From Deinococcus sp. Leaf326 (GTDB lineage: Bacteria > Deinococcota > Deinococci > Deinococcales > Deinococcaceae): 64,000 nucleotides of DNA. Both the position numbers and the translations under genes were made by a program. Location: the NCBI RefSeq assembly GCF_001424185.1, contig NZ_LMOM01000021.1, positions 355,031 to 419,030 on the forward strand, given 5' to 3'. The notes beneath the pieces are model-generated. The model had not been told where the DNA came from and did no database searches. It worked only from the letters and a program-made list of their open reading frames with translations. Shown piece after piece: positions 52,051 through 64,000 of this stretch. The number at the start of each line of letters is the position of its first letter. Within the stretch, counting starts at the first letter, position 1.

Positions 52051-53319
52051 CTAGTACACCAGCCACAGCGTCAACAGGCCAACCATCAGCACCGGGGGCG
52101 TCAGGATCAGGCCGGCCTTGAGGTATTCGCCCCAGCCCACCTCCACGTCCCGCCCGCGCAGGATGTGCAGCCACAGCAGCGTGGCGAGCGAGCCGATGGG
52201 CGTGAGCTTGGGGCCGATATCCGCGCCGACCAGGGCGGCGTAGCCCAGCAGGTCGCGGCTGGCCGTCTGGATGTGGTCCAGGCCCAGCAGGGCCGTGAGC
52301 AGGGCGGGCAGGTTGTTCAGGCCCGCACTCAGGGCGGCGACGCTCAGGCCGGGGGCCAGCACGGCGGCTAGGCGGCCGTGTTCAGCCTGGGCGGCCATCC
52401 AGTCGCCGTATAGGCCGGTCACGCCCGCGCCGCGCAGGCCATACACCACCGTATACATGCCCAGGCTGAAGACCACCACGCCCCAGGGCGCGCGGCGCAG
52501 CACCGCCCAGGTCTGCACGGCGCGGCTGTGGGCCGCCACCAGCGCGACTCCGGCGGCGCAGGCCCCGACCACCGCCGAGAGCGGTACGCCCAGACGCTCG
52601 GCCGTAAAGACCCCGATCAGCAGGGCGGCCAGCGCCACCCACCCCGCCCGGAACACGCCCCACGATCGCACGGCGTCGGCTGGGTTGGGCAGCTCGCCCA
52701 AGTCGTAGCGCTTGGGCAGCGTGCGGCCGTAGACCAGCAGCAGCGTGACCAGACACGCGATCACCACCGCCAGGTTCACTGGCAGCATGACCCGCACGTA
52801 CTCGGCGAAGTTCCAGCCGAAGTGGTCGGCGGCGATGATGTTGGTCAGGTTCGAGATCGGCAGGGGCAGGCTGGCCGCGTCCACCACGAAGCCCACCGCG
52901 AGCGCGAAGGCGACCGTGGCGGCGCGGTTGAGCTTGAGGGCCGAGGCCAGTTCCAGCACGATGGGCGTGAGGATGAGCACGCCCCCGTCGTTGGCAAAGA
53001 TCGCCGCGACCACGGCCGTGAACACGACCAGCAGCGCGAGCAGACGCCGGCCGCTGCCCCCGCCCCAGCGTGCGACGTGCAGCGCGGCCCAGCGGAACAG
53101 TCCCGCCGCGTCGAGCAGCAGGCTCAGCGCGATGAGGGCCACCAGGGTCAGCGTGGCGTTCCAGGTGGCGTTCCACAGGGTCGGCAGGTCGCCGACGTGC
53201 ACTACACCGGTCAAGAGGGCCAACGCCGCACCCGCCAGCGCGAACCACGCCTCGGCGTACCCGCCGGGCCGCCAGATCACCAGGGCCACGGTCACGACCA
53301 GTATCAGGACGGCCAGCAT
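52051..53319 (-). CDS. arsB: ArsB-type arsenite/anion efflux protein
   Basis: 422 residues with about 11-12 membrane helices, the length of ArsB. AIFANDGGVLILTPIVLELA, SLPLPISNLTNIIAADHF and GADIGPKLTPIGSLATLLWLH are the paired anion-binding re-entrant motifs of the ArsB/NhaD superfamily. It should extrude arsenite or antimonite, but no arsR, arsC or arsA gene is adjacent. The start lies 13 bp after the hpt stop, so hpt and arsB are probably one operon; no ribosome site is visible. Confidence 0.87.
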   Translation of the reverse strand: MLAVLILVVTVALVIWRPGGYAEAWFALAGAALALLTGVVHVGDLPTLWNATWNATLTLVALIALSLLLDAAGLFRWAALHVARWGGGSGRRLLALLVVFTAVVAAIFANDGGVLILTPIVLELASALKLNRAATVAFALAVGFVVDAASLPLPISNLTNIIAADHFGWNFAEYVRVMLPVNLAVVIACLVTLLLVYGRTLPKRYDLGELPNPADAVRSWGVFRAGWVALAALLIGVFTAERLGVPLSAVVGACAAGVALVAAHSRAVQTWAVLRRAPWGVVVFSLGMYTVVYGLRGAGVTGLYGDWMAAQAEHGRLAAVLAPGLSVAALSAGLNNLPALLTALLGLDHIQTASRDLLGYAALVGADIGPKLTPIGSLATLLWLHILRGRDVEVGWGEYLKAGLILTPPVLMVGLLTLWLVY

Positions 53320-53332
53320 CTGAAAAGGGGGG

Positions 53333-53860
53333 TTATTCCTGGCTGGTGATGAAGGGCAGGTTGCGGTCGTACTGCGAGCGGTCCAGCCCGTAGCCGTACA
53401 CGAAGGCGTCGGGAATGGTGAAGCCTAGGTACTCGACGGGCACCTCGACCTTGCGGCGGCTGGGCTTGCTGAGCAGCGCGGCGACCTTCAGGCTGGCCGG
53501 GCCGCGCCCCTGGAGGTAGTGGATGAGGTAGTTCATGGTGATGCCCGTGTCCACGATGTCGTCGACCAGGATCACGTGGCGGTCGCTGAGCGGAAACTGC
53601 AGGTCCTTGACGAGCTTGACCTCACCGCTGCTCTGCTTGGCGTCGCCGTAGCTGCTTGTCTGCATGAAGTCGATGGTGCAGGTCATGCCCAGCGCCCGCA
53701 CAAGGTCAGTGTGGAACATGAACGCGCCGTTGAGCACGCAGATGAGGTGAGGTTCCTTGCCCGCGTAGTCCTCACGGATACGGGCTGCGAGTTCGTTGGT
53801 GCGGGCGCGCAGTTGGTCGGGCGAAATCTGGACGGGGCCGTTGCCGGGAGCGAGGCTCAT
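53333..53860 (-). CDS. hpt: Hypoxanthine phosphoribosyltransferase
   Basis: 175 residues. It salvages hypoxanthine or guanine to IMP or GMP using PRPP. The PRPP motif is HVILVDDIVDTGITMNYL. FMQTSSYGDAKQSSGEVKLVKD and EYLGFTIPDAFVYGYGLD are also diagnostic. The ATG at 53860 is chosen over one six codons upstream because TAGCCT ends 8 nt before it. First gene of an operon with arsB; divergent from trpC by 68 bp. Confidence 0.94.
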   Translation of the reverse strand: MSLAPGNGPVQISPDQLRARTNELAARIREDYAGKEPHLICVLNGAFMFHTDLVRALGMTCTIDFMQTSSYGDAKQSSGEVKLVKDLQFPLSDRHVILVDDIVDTGITMNYLIHYLQGRGPASLKVAALLSKPSRRKVEVPVEYLGFTIPDAFVYGYGLDRSQYDRNLPFITSQE

Positions 53861-53868
53861 ATCTTCGC

Positions 53869-53874
53869 AGGCTA
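53869..53874 (-). promoter_or_regulatory. -10 element of hpt
   Basis: TAGCCT on the minus strand ends 8 nt before the ATG at 53860. Confidence 0.5.
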
Positions 53875-53915
53875 ACATGCCCCTCCCCCGGCGTGGGTGC
53901 CAGGAGTCCCGGCCC

Positions 53916-53921
53916 TATACT
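53916..53921 (+). promoter_or_regulatory. -10 element of trpC
   Basis: TATACT ends 7 nt before the ATG at 53929, about 40 bp from the opposing hpt -10. Confidence 0.65.
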
Positions 53922-53928
53922 CGGGCGC

Positions 53929-54722
<794 letters not shown>

Positions 54723-54726
<4 letters not shown>

Positions 54727-55523
54727 CCTCCGGGCGTTCGCCGGCCACGTTGACCTTTCTCGGCACGGCCGACAGCAAGGGCGTGCCGCGCTTCTGGTGC
54801 GCCTGCCCGGTCTGCACTGAGGCGCGAGGTACGGGCGCCAACCGCCGGACCCGCACGGCGCTGCTGCTGCGCAGTGGCAGCCACACGGCGCTTCTCGATG
54901 CGGGGGCCGATCTGCACGCGCAGTTCGCGCGACTGGGCAAGGCAGTGGTGCCCGACCTCGCGGTGTTCTCGCACGCGCACAACGACCACATTCTGGGGCT
55001 GGGGGACCTGCTCGACTACCGCAGCTACGAACTGGGCACGCTGCCCATGTACGCGCCGCCCGCCGTGGCCGAGCAGATCGCTGGGCGCTTCGCCTACGCC
55101 TTCCGTGCCGAGGCTCCGGTCCAGCCGCTGCCCCCAGAAGGTCTGGACCTCGGGGATCTGCGTCTCCGGGTGTTCGGGGTTCCACACGGCGCCAACGGCC
55201 GCAGCCACGCTTTTGCCCTGTCGCGGCCCGGCTGGCGCGGCGTGGTCATGACCGACTCCATCGACGTGCCGGAGGACGTGGGTGCACAGGAGCTGACCGA
55301 CCTTGACCTGTTGGTCCTGGGGACCTCCTTCGTGGACGAGTCGGGCGCCGAACATGCGGGCCGCAGTGTGTACGACGTGCGCGAGGCCCTGGCGCTGCCC
55401 TGGGCACGCACGGCGAGGCGGGTTGTCCTGACCCACCTGTCGCACGATGTGGACGTACGCCGGGTCCCGCTGCCGGTGGACTGGAGGTTCGCCCATGACG
55501 GCCTGAGCGTGGAGCTGGATTGA
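54723..55523 (+). CDS. PhnP-like metallo-beta-lactamase-fold hydrolase
   Basis: 266 residues from a TTG that overlaps the trpC stop (TTGA). The N-terminus LTFLGTADSKGVPRFWCACP has Cys26, Cys28 and Cys31, the structural zinc ligands of PhnP-like proteins. The metal motif is SHAHNDH (His84, His86, Asp88, His89), then TDSIDVPE and LTHLSHDVD. PhnP is a cyclic phosphodiesterase; whether this enzyme does the same is unknown. Coupling to trpC is tight. No phn genes are present. Confidence 0.85.
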
Positions 55524-55626
55524 GAAAGCAGCCTCAACTCGTTGCCGACCTGAAATCATCGGTGGGTGCGTCGTCTGGGCGGCCAGGGTCCAGCGAGATC
55601 CGCGCAGGACACCCCCGGAGCAGGCC

Positions 55627-55652
55627 AAAGAAAACCGCCCCCGAAGGAGCGG
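55627..55652 (-). terminator. Intrinsic terminator of sugar ABC operon
   Basis: A 7-bp stem (CCGCTCC / GGGGCGG, one G-U) closed by a TTCG tetraloop, followed on the minus strand by TTTTCTTT. Confidence 0.88.
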
Positions 55653-55673
55653 CCTGGATGGTCGGGAAGAGAC

Positions 55674-56525
55674 TCAGCCCTTCACGGCTCCGGCGGTCAG
55701 GCCCGAGACGATGTTGCGCTGGAAGATGAGCACGAGGGCGATGAGGGGAATAGTCACCACGATGCTCGCGGCCATGATCGGGCCCCAGGGCTGGTCGTAC
55801 TGCGACGCGCCCGAGTAGTTGGCGATCACGACCGGCACCGTGCGGTTGGAGCTCGTGAAGGTCAGGGCGAACAGGTATTCGTTCCAGGCGTTGATGAAGG
55901 CCAGCAGGCCGGTCGTCACCAGAGCGGGCATCATCACGGGGAACAGCACCTGGAACAGCGTCTGGAGCGGAGAAGCGCCGTCTACCAGCGCGGCTTCTTC
56001 CAGTTCGCCGGGAATGTCGCGCACGAAGCTGGTCAACACCCATACCGTGAAGGGAATAGTGAAGATCAGGTACGAGAGGATCAGGCCCAGCGGGTTGTTG
56101 AACAGCTCGAAGGTGCGGATCAGGGTGAACAGGCCGCCCAGCACGGCGATCTGCGGAAACACGCTGACCGCCAGGATGATGTACATGATGACCTGCTTGC
56201 CCTTGAAGCGGAAGCGTCCCAGCGCGTAGGCCGCGAACGACCCGAACAGTAGGCTGACGAGCACGCTGCCGACCGCCACGATCAGGCTGAACAGCAGCCC
56301 GCGCTGAAAGCTGGCGTTGGCAAAGACCTGCGCGTAGTTTGCCAGCGTTGAGGGCGCCTGAATGAACTGTAGGGGCGGCAGGAACAGGTCGCCCGACCCC
56401 CGGAAACTCGTCAGGACGGCCCACAGGAAGGGAAAGAGCAGGTAGAAGGCGATGACGACCACCAGCAGATAGAACAGCGTGCGCTGGAGGTAGTACAGCC
56501 CCGGATTGGTGCGTTTCATGTCCAT
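55674..56525 (-). CDS. Sugar ABC transporter permease, MalG type
   Basis: 283 residues, six helices. The EAA loop [26 protein letters not shown] contacts the ATPase. The N-terminus ([26 protein letters not shown]) and the end ([14 protein letters not shown]) are typical of the MalG class. AAGGAG lies 9 nt before the ATG. It follows the MalF-type permease by 13 bp. No ATPase gene is in the cluster, so a shared MsmK/MalK-type ATPase must be used. Confidence 0.93.
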   Translation of the reverse strand: MDMKRTNPGLYYLQRTLFYLLVVVIAFYLLFPFLWAVLTSFRGSGDLFLPPLQFIQAPSTLANYAQVFANASFQRGLLFSLIVAVGSVLVSLLFGSFAAYALGRFRFKGKQVIMYIILAVSVFPQIAVLGGLFTLIRTFELFNNPLGLILSYLIFTIPFTVWVLTSFVRDIPGELEEAALVDGASPLQTLFQVLFPVMMPALVTTGLLAFINAWNEYLFALTFTSSNRTVPVVIANYSGASQYDQPWGPIMAASIVVTIPLIALVLIFQRNIVSGLTAGAVKG

Positions 56526-56538
56526 GGTGGCAGTCTCC

Positions 56539-57477
56539 TTAGTCGAACTTCACGCGGAAGGCGGTGACGTACACCACGACGATGACCATGATGATCAGGA
56601 AGATCGCCACCGACACAGCGCTGCCCAGCCCCAGCAGCGAGTTGTCGATGAGCTGCAACCTCGCGTAGCCGGTCATGGAGGTGCTCGCGGCGTTGTTGGC
56701 GCCCAGCATCACGTACATGATGTCGAACACGCGCAGGGCGTCGAGGCTGCGGAAGACCAGCGCCACGAGCAGGGCCGGGCGCAGCAGCGGCAATGTCATG
56801 CTCCAGAACTGCCGGGCCTTGCTCGCGCCGTCCATGTCGGCGGCCTCGTACATATCGCTCGGCAGGCTCTGGAGCCCCGCCAGGATCAGCAGGGCCATGA
56901 ACGAGGTGGTCTTCCAGACGTCCACGGCGACCATGGCCCACACGGCCGTGTCGGGGCTGGCGAGGAGCGCCTGGCCGCTCAACACGCCGCGTCCGATCAG
57001 GCCGAAGGAGTCGTTGTACATATAGGCCCACATCTGCGCCGAGACGACCGTGGGAATGGCCCAGGGCACCAGCATGGCGGTCCGCAGGAACGCCCGGCCC
57101 CGGAAAGCGCTGTTGACCACGAGCGCGATGATCATGCCCAGAATCGTTTCCAGCGTGACCGAGACGACCGTGAACAGCATGGTGTTCTTTACCGACTGCC
57201 ACCAGCGCGGGTCCTGCAAGAAGCCCAGGCCGATGCCGTCCTCGTTGGTGAACCAGAAGTTACCGGCGCCGATGAAGGTCGCCTGATCCGGGGTGGTCAG
57301 GTTGGCTTCATGAAACGAGAAGAAGATGGTGCGGTAGAGCGGGTATCCGGCCACGAGCGCGATGACGATCAACGTGGGCATCAGCAGCCACATGGCTTGC
57401 CGGGCGCGGGCGGCCTCGATACCGCGGGTCTTGACCGGTCGCGCGGCCGGTGCGGGTGCGGGAGTGTTGACAGTCAT
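56539..57477 (-). CDS. Sugar ABC transporter permease, MalF type
   Basis: 312 residues. [30 protein letters not shown] opens the first helix, and the EAA loop is [26 protein letters not shown]. Six helices are visible. The ATG at 57477 is preferred to a GTG two codons upstream because AAGGAG lies 9 nt before it. It forms a heterodimeric channel with the next permease. A hairpin with a T-rich tail separates it from the binding-protein gene. Confidence 0.93.
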   Translation of the reverse strand: MTVNTPAPAPAARPVKTRGIEAARARQAMWLLMPTLIVIALVAGYPLYRTIFFSFHEANLTTPDQATFIGAGNFWFTNEDGIGLGFLQDPRWWQSVKNTMLFTVVSVTLETILGMIIALVVNSAFRGRAFLRTAMLVPWAIPTVVSAQMWAYMYNDSFGLIGRGVLSGQALLASPDTAVWAMVAVDVWKTTSFMALLILAGLQSLPSDMYEAADMDGASKARQFWSMTLPLLRPALLVALVFRSLDALRVFDIMYVMLGANNAASTSMTGYARLQLIDNSLLGLGSAVSVAIFLIIMVIVVVYVTAFRVKFD

Positions 57478-57582
57478 GGGCACTCTCTCCTTGTCGTCTG
57501 GGCGGGCAGGGACGAAGCGGCGCGGCCGGGCTGGCGTCTGGATGGGGGGCTGTACCTAGGGTACGCGCCGCTCAGGACCGCT

Positions 57583-57627
57583 TTAAATGAAACAGGAGGA
57601 ACACCCGGCGCGGGGCGTTCCTCCTGT
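57583..57627 (-). terminator. Intercistronic terminator-like hairpin after the sugar-binding gene
   Basis: A perfect 11-bp stem (ACAGGAGGAAC / GTTCCTCCTGT) with a 14-nt loop, followed on the minus strand by TTCATTT. It may limit permease expression relative to the binding protein, or protect the upstream message. Confidence 0.7.
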
Positions 57628-57659
57628 GGCGTTCTTCCGCAACCGCGTGCGGAAAAACA

Positions 57660-58923
<1,264 letters not shown>

Positions 58924-58974
58924 AGGTCCTCCAGATGGACGGCCCAGGCACCGTTGCCAGGACTGCTCGCTTGC

Positions 58975-58986
58975 GGAAGCGGTTCC
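58975..58986. promoter_or_regulatory. LacI-family-type operator
   Basis: GGAAGCGGTTCC has matching GGAA/TTCC arms around a central CG, the layout of LacI/GalR-family sites. It lies between the -10 and the start codon, where binding would block elongation. Confidence 0.55.
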
Positions 58987-59014
58987 ATCTTCAAGTTTCT
59001 TAAAGCTTGGACTA

Positions 59015-59043
59015 AGGCTACTGCGCTGACACAAATCTGTCAA
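59015..59043 (-). promoter_or_regulatory. Strong promoter of the sugar ABC operon
   Basis: TTGACA-N17-TAGCCT on the minus strand: a perfect -35 with ideal spacing. Expected transcript start near 59008. Confidence 0.8.
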
Positions 59044-59220
59044 TCTCGGGCATCTGCCAGGTTAATGCGGAGAATCCGGGCGCTGATACGGCGCTTTTCC
59101 AGTTGCCCGAGTACACGAACAGACCAGCGTCACAACCCCGTCTGTGAGCTCTCCCGGTGCTCGGGCCTGGTCAGGCGCGGCGAACGGATAGCGGTTATTT
59201 GGAGATGGAGACCCGGCCCT

Positions 59221-59568
59221 TCAGGCGCCCTCCTCGGCATCTATGGTCTGGTCGGGCTGCGAGGTCGCGCCGCTGGCGGGCAGGCCGGCCTGCATACCGC
59301 CGTAGGTGCTGGGGTTGGCGTCGCCTGCGCGGGAGACGGGGCGCAGCGGCTCGGTGCCTTGCCGGGCGACCTGTTCGGCGGTCGAGGTGTCTGCGCCTGC
59401 CTCGGCATTGGCGTCACTAACTCCGGTGTACTGGCCTTCGGTGGCCGGGTCGCCGGCATTCTTGGGCGTGCCGGTGTTCCACTGCGCCGGGTCCATGATC
59501 GGGGCCTCGGAAACGTGGCTGCGGGCCTGACCTTCCGGCTGGGCATCGACGGGTCTGTCGGTGTTCAT
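59221..59568 (-). CDS. Hydrophilic, probably disordered protein, 115 aa
   Basis: No family is recognised. The sequence is rich in Gly, Ala, Pro, Gln, Thr, Asp and Glu, with almost no large hydrophobic residues (NTDRPVDAQPEGQARSHVSE at the start, QPDQTIDAEEGA at the end). It contains no Cys and a single Trp, and no signal or membrane segment. GGAGG lies 9 nt before the ATG, so translation looks real. It precedes no operon partner but lies beside another hydrophilic gene. The make-up resembles hydrophilins linked to water stress; that is inference. Confidence 0.65.
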   Translation of the reverse strand: MNTDRPVDAQPEGQARSHVSEAPIMDPAQWNTGTPKNAGDPATEGQYTGVSDANAEAGADTSTAEQVARQGTEPLRPVSRAGDANPSTYGGMQAGLPASGATSQPDQTIDAEEGA

Positions 59569-59619
59569 TAAGCGTGACCTCCCTGCCCCGGTTCCGGTGG
59601 GGCGCGGCGAGCAGACGGC

Positions 59620-59808
59620 TCAGCGGCGCTGGTTCTGGGGCTGAGCGCCGTCCATCTCACCGGTCACGTCCTTGGGCAGTTCCTGCACGTTCCGGCTTTT
59701 CTGGGCCATACCGGTATCCTGCACCCCCTTGACGTCACTCAGGTCGTTGGTGTCCTTCTGGCCGCCCTCGGGCTTGTCTCCGGGTACATGTCGCTCGTCG
59801 TCGTTCAT
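59620..59808 (-). CDS. Small hydrophilic protein, 62 aa
   Basis: From the ATG at 59808, with GGAGG 7 nt upstream: [20 protein letters not shown] and onward [20 protein letters not shown], ending PQNQRR. Highly charged, no hydrophobic core, no Cys. An upstream in-frame ATG exists but has no ribosome site. Not recognised. It is 51 bp upstream of the 115-residue hydrophilic gene on the same strand, so they are probably co-transcribed. They lie opposite aconitase. Confidence 0.65.
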   Translation of the reverse strand: MNDDERHVPGDKPEGGQKDTNDLSDVKGVQDTGMAQKSRNVQELPKDVTGEMDGAQPQNQRR

Positions 59809-59942
59809 GCCTGTTCCTCCCTGGTCTGAGTTGTCGAAGTGCCGACAGCGTAGTTCCGGCGGAGTGTTCACCGGGTCTGTTCGTCTTTAGGCAGGGTTCA
59901 CGGGTGAGGTCAGGACTTCAGCGAGAGGCAGCAATCCTTCTT

Positions 59943-59971
59943 TTGTTGTTCCCAAAGTGGTTACATACTTT
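59943..59971 (+). promoter_or_regulatory. Candidate promoter of acnA
   Basis: TTGTTG-N17-TACTTT, giving a leader of about 80 nt before the ATG at 60060. Confidence 0.5.
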
Positions 59972-60059
59972 GGAGACCGTGACTGAACGGGTAACGGGTG
60001 CCAGAGGGCCGAATCGGCTTATCATGCCCTTATTCCCGCAAGGGCAAGGAGGATGCAAG

Positions 60060-62777
<2,718 letters not shown>

Positions 62778-62794
62778 CCCCCTGATTCGTTCAA

Positions 62795-62831
62795 CCGGCC
62801 CCTGCCCAGGTTCGGGTGGGGGACGGTTTTT
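62795..62831 (+). terminator. Intrinsic terminator of acnA
   Basis: An interrupted GC stem (CCG, CCCCTGCCC / GGGTGGGG, CGG) with an AGGTTC loop is followed by TTTTTG. Confidence 0.8.
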
Positions 62832-62896
62832 GTGTGACAAGGTGGGGCATGGCCAGAGAAGCCCGCTTTGCCCACTGGACTAGCCTGAACTGGCGT

Positions 62897-62926
62897 GGGC
62901 GGCGTGGCCAAAGGGTCACGCCGCCC
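62897..62926 (-). terminator. Hairpin after small membrane protein gene
   Basis: A perfect 10-bp stem (GGGCGGCGTG / CACGCCGCCC) lies just past the stop codon on the minus strand. Its T-tract is poor. Confidence 0.5.
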
Positions 62927-62938
62927 GCCGCCTAGAAA

Positions 62939-63202
62939 TTATCCGGCCGGGTTGGCCTTCGGCGCCGGGCTCTGCAGGTGATGGACGAGCAGGAAGAACA
63001 AGAAGGCCCCGTCGAGCAGCAGCAGAGAGAAGAGGCCCTCGCTGGGCTGGCTGTACTGGGCATAGGCCCCCAGCAGGAAAATTAACATCAGGTTGAGCAG
63101 CAACATCGGCCGGCGCTCTGCAAAACGGAAATACCCATAGACACCGCCGCCGATACTGAACAGCACGGGAAGCACGAACGCTGCGAACATATCCTGACCC
63201 AT
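62939..63202 (-). CDS. Small membrane protein, 87 aa
   Basis: Not recognised. Three hydrophobic stretches are seen: about 6-25 (FAAFVLPVLFSIGGGVYGYF), 32-48 (PMLLLNLMLIFLLGAYA) and 56-74 (GLFSLLLLDGAFLFFLLV). The C-terminus is short and polar. The ATG at 63202 or the one four codons later is possible; the second has a weak AGGAT site. It lies alone between aconitase and a transposase remnant. Confidence 0.6.
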   Translation of the reverse strand: MGQDMFAAFVLPVLFSIGGGVYGYFRFAERRPMLLLNLMLIFLLGAYAQYSQPSEGLFSLLLLDGAFLFFLLVHHLQSPAPKANPAG

Positions 63203-63341
63203 GCCTTTAGTTTTACTTAAGTTTCATTTCAGAAACGTTACGGAACGGTGAGTTGGCTAGGGGTCCCCCAACAGGAACCGGGACGGGCTCTAGCTGTACT
63301 TCGGGGAATATTCAGGGAGAGGGTCTTGGTCAGCATCTGCG
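63203..63341. other. Region before the transposase remnant
   Basis: No gene seen. Probably contains the left end of the insertion element. A GTTGG-N11-CCAAC inverted repeat (63252-63272) is present, but no terminal repeat can be confirmed without the other end. Confidence 0.4.
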
Positions 63342-63350
63342 ATGCTGACC
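63328..63350 (+). promoter_or_regulatory. Hairpin over the transposase start codon
   Basis: GGTCAGCAT-N5-ATGCTGACC is a perfect 9-bp stem that includes the ATG at 63342. In transcripts that read in from outside it would hide the start codon. Confidence 0.5.
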
Positions 63351-63396
63351 TTCTTGTTAAAGCCTTTCCAACACCCGCAGTGGAGCCGACACTTCC

Positions 63397-63554
63397 CGAC
63401 TTGGTTTTCTCCGTTCCTCACGTGTTTTCGCCACCAAGCCCAGCAGCGCTGGGCCCCGGTGTACGTGCAAGGTCTCGACTTGGTTTTCTCCGTTCCTCAC
63501 GTGTTTTCGCCACCAAGCCCAGCAGCGCTGGGCCCCGGTGTACGTGCAAGGTCT
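63397..63554. repeat. 79-bp perfect tandem duplication in the transposase
   Basis: Copies at 63397-63475 and 63476-63554 are identical. Removing one copy restores the transposase frame from VYVQGL into CSPAQRKS. Confidence 0.92.
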
Positions 63555-63641
63555 GTGTAGCCCTGCCCAACGGAAAAGCATGCGACCTCTGGCTGACCAG
63601 GTCGCCCCAGGGAAGCAAGATCACCTCCAACACTTCATCAC
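63543..63641 (+). repeat. 99-bp direct repeat, copy 1
   Basis: Identical to 63902-64000 at an offset of 359 bp. It codes for the QGLCSPAQRKS-to-LQHFIT part of the transposase. Confidence 0.92.
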
Positions 63642-63901
63642 GGACAGCCCTTGGACCACGGAAGGACTGGAACGAATTCTTGCCGACCGCGCGGGACACC
63701 TCCTCGGTGGCAAAGATGCCGTGCTGATCGTCGACGACACTTGCCTTACGAAATTCGGCTCTCGGTCTGTCGGGGTTGGGCGACAATACTCCGGGCAGGC
63801 AGGGAAAATCACCAACTGTCAGTGCCTGGTTTCAGTGACCCTCGCCCGGAACGAGATTCCTATCCCCTTGCGCTTGAGGCTCTTTCTCCCCTCGGAGTGG
63901 T

Positions 63902-64000
63902 CGTGCAAGGTCTGTGTAGCCCTGCCCAACGGAAAAGCATGCGACCTCTGGCTGACCAGGTCGCCCCAGGGAAGCAAGATCACCTCCAACACTTCATCAC
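63902..64000 (+). repeat. 99-bp direct repeat, copy 2, cut by window edge
   Basis: Identical to 63543-63641. It follows directly on the LFLPSEW part of the transposase and puts the reading frame out by 359 bp. The true repeat may be longer. Confidence 0.92.

Larger units (their letters stand above)
58924..59220. other. Regulatory region upstream of the sugar ABC operon
   Basis: Holds a leader of about 85 nt, the operator at 58975-58986, CTTNAAG-type short palindromes (58990-59008), and the promoter at 59015-59043. From 59044 to 59220 nothing else is recognised; it is the 3' side of a hydrophilic-protein gene. Confidence 0.6.
63342..64000 (+). mobile_element. IS701-like transposase, broken and partial at window edge
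   Basis: Reading from the ATG at 63342 gives HPQWSRHFPTWFSPFLTCFR and RRWAPVYVQGL-type sequence (actual QQRWAPVYVQGL), which should join CSPAQRKSMRPLADQVAPGK and LQHFITDSPWTTEGLERILA. The catalytic start is VLIVDDTCLTKFGSRSVGVG, then QYSGQAGKITNCQ and LARNEIPIPLRLRLFLPSEW. This is the N-terminal half of an IS701-type DDE transposase. Two duplications (79 bp near 63476 and one starting at 63902) break the frame, and neither is a multiple of three. The right end is outside the window. Frames are seen; the family is from known motifs. Confidence 0.8.

Noticed and set aside
57635..57654. TTCCGC/GCGGAA hairpin next to the sugar-binding gene stop as its terminator
   Set aside because: On the coding strand the T-run lies before the stem, not after it; the hairpin at 57592-57627 fits better.
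63397..64000. CRISPR-like repeats
   Set aside because: Repeats are directly adjacent or overlap coding sequence of one transposase; there are no regular spacers.

Overview
The window is high-GC chromosomal DNA that looks like the genus Deinococcus. Support comes from the gene content: a RecD2-type helicase facing sbcDC, long-form HPF, RadA, and an rpsB-tsf-pyrH-frr-cdsA-dxr-rseP block. Support also comes from how genes start. At least 23 open with a -10-like hexamer (TATACT, TACACT, TATGCT, TAGCCT and similar) ending 6-9 nt before an ATG or GTG, with no Shine-Dalgarno sequence. That is the leaderless-mRNA layout known from Deinococcus. No rRNA, tRNA or CRISPR array was seen. The organism call is an inference from content; no search was run.

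Layout, 1-19 kb: a GNAT acetyltransferase cut by the left edge; an M3 oligopeptidase; comM split by a frameshift at a run of eight G; an orphan SsuA-like binding protein; butyrate kinase with a small partner gene; HPF; a TetR regulator with a glycosyltransferase; proC facing prmA-rsmE; then an envelope-type cluster on the minus strand (polysaccharide deacetylase, secreted transglutaminase-like/TPR protein, membrane acyltransferase-like protein, MFS exporter), followed by a LysM-NlpC/P60 hydrolase.

19-34 kb: murA, a PPOX-fold stress protein, an MFS transporter, an FMN reductase overlapping an RluA-type pseudouridine synthase, a lipoprotein coupled to a degenerate pyrophosphatase-like protein, a lipoprotein hydrolase, and the conserved minus-strand block rpsB, tsf, pyrH, frr, cdsA, (lipoprotein), dxr, rseP linking translation, phospholipid and isoprenoid synthesis and envelope proteolysis.

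34-55.5 kb: a DEAD-box helicase with a leader of about 180 nt, a DUF2087-like gene overlapping radA, meaB, an NAD-salvage group (MFS, pncB, NMN adenylyltransferase with an eroded Nudix domain), a P450, a PIN/TRAM protein, ohr, the sbcDC operon facing recD2, hpt-arsB facing trpC with a PhnP-like metallo-hydrolase.

55.5-64 kb: a sugar ABC importer without its ATPase, with a strong promoter and a LacI-type operator; two very hydrophilic small proteins; aconitase; a small membrane protein; and, at the right edge, a broken IS701-like transposase carrying two separate internal duplications.

The items most worth follow-up are the envelope cluster with the Cys-His-Asp transglutaminase-like protein, the poly-G frameshift in comM, the eroded Nudix and pyrophosphatase-like proteins, and the duplicated transposase.
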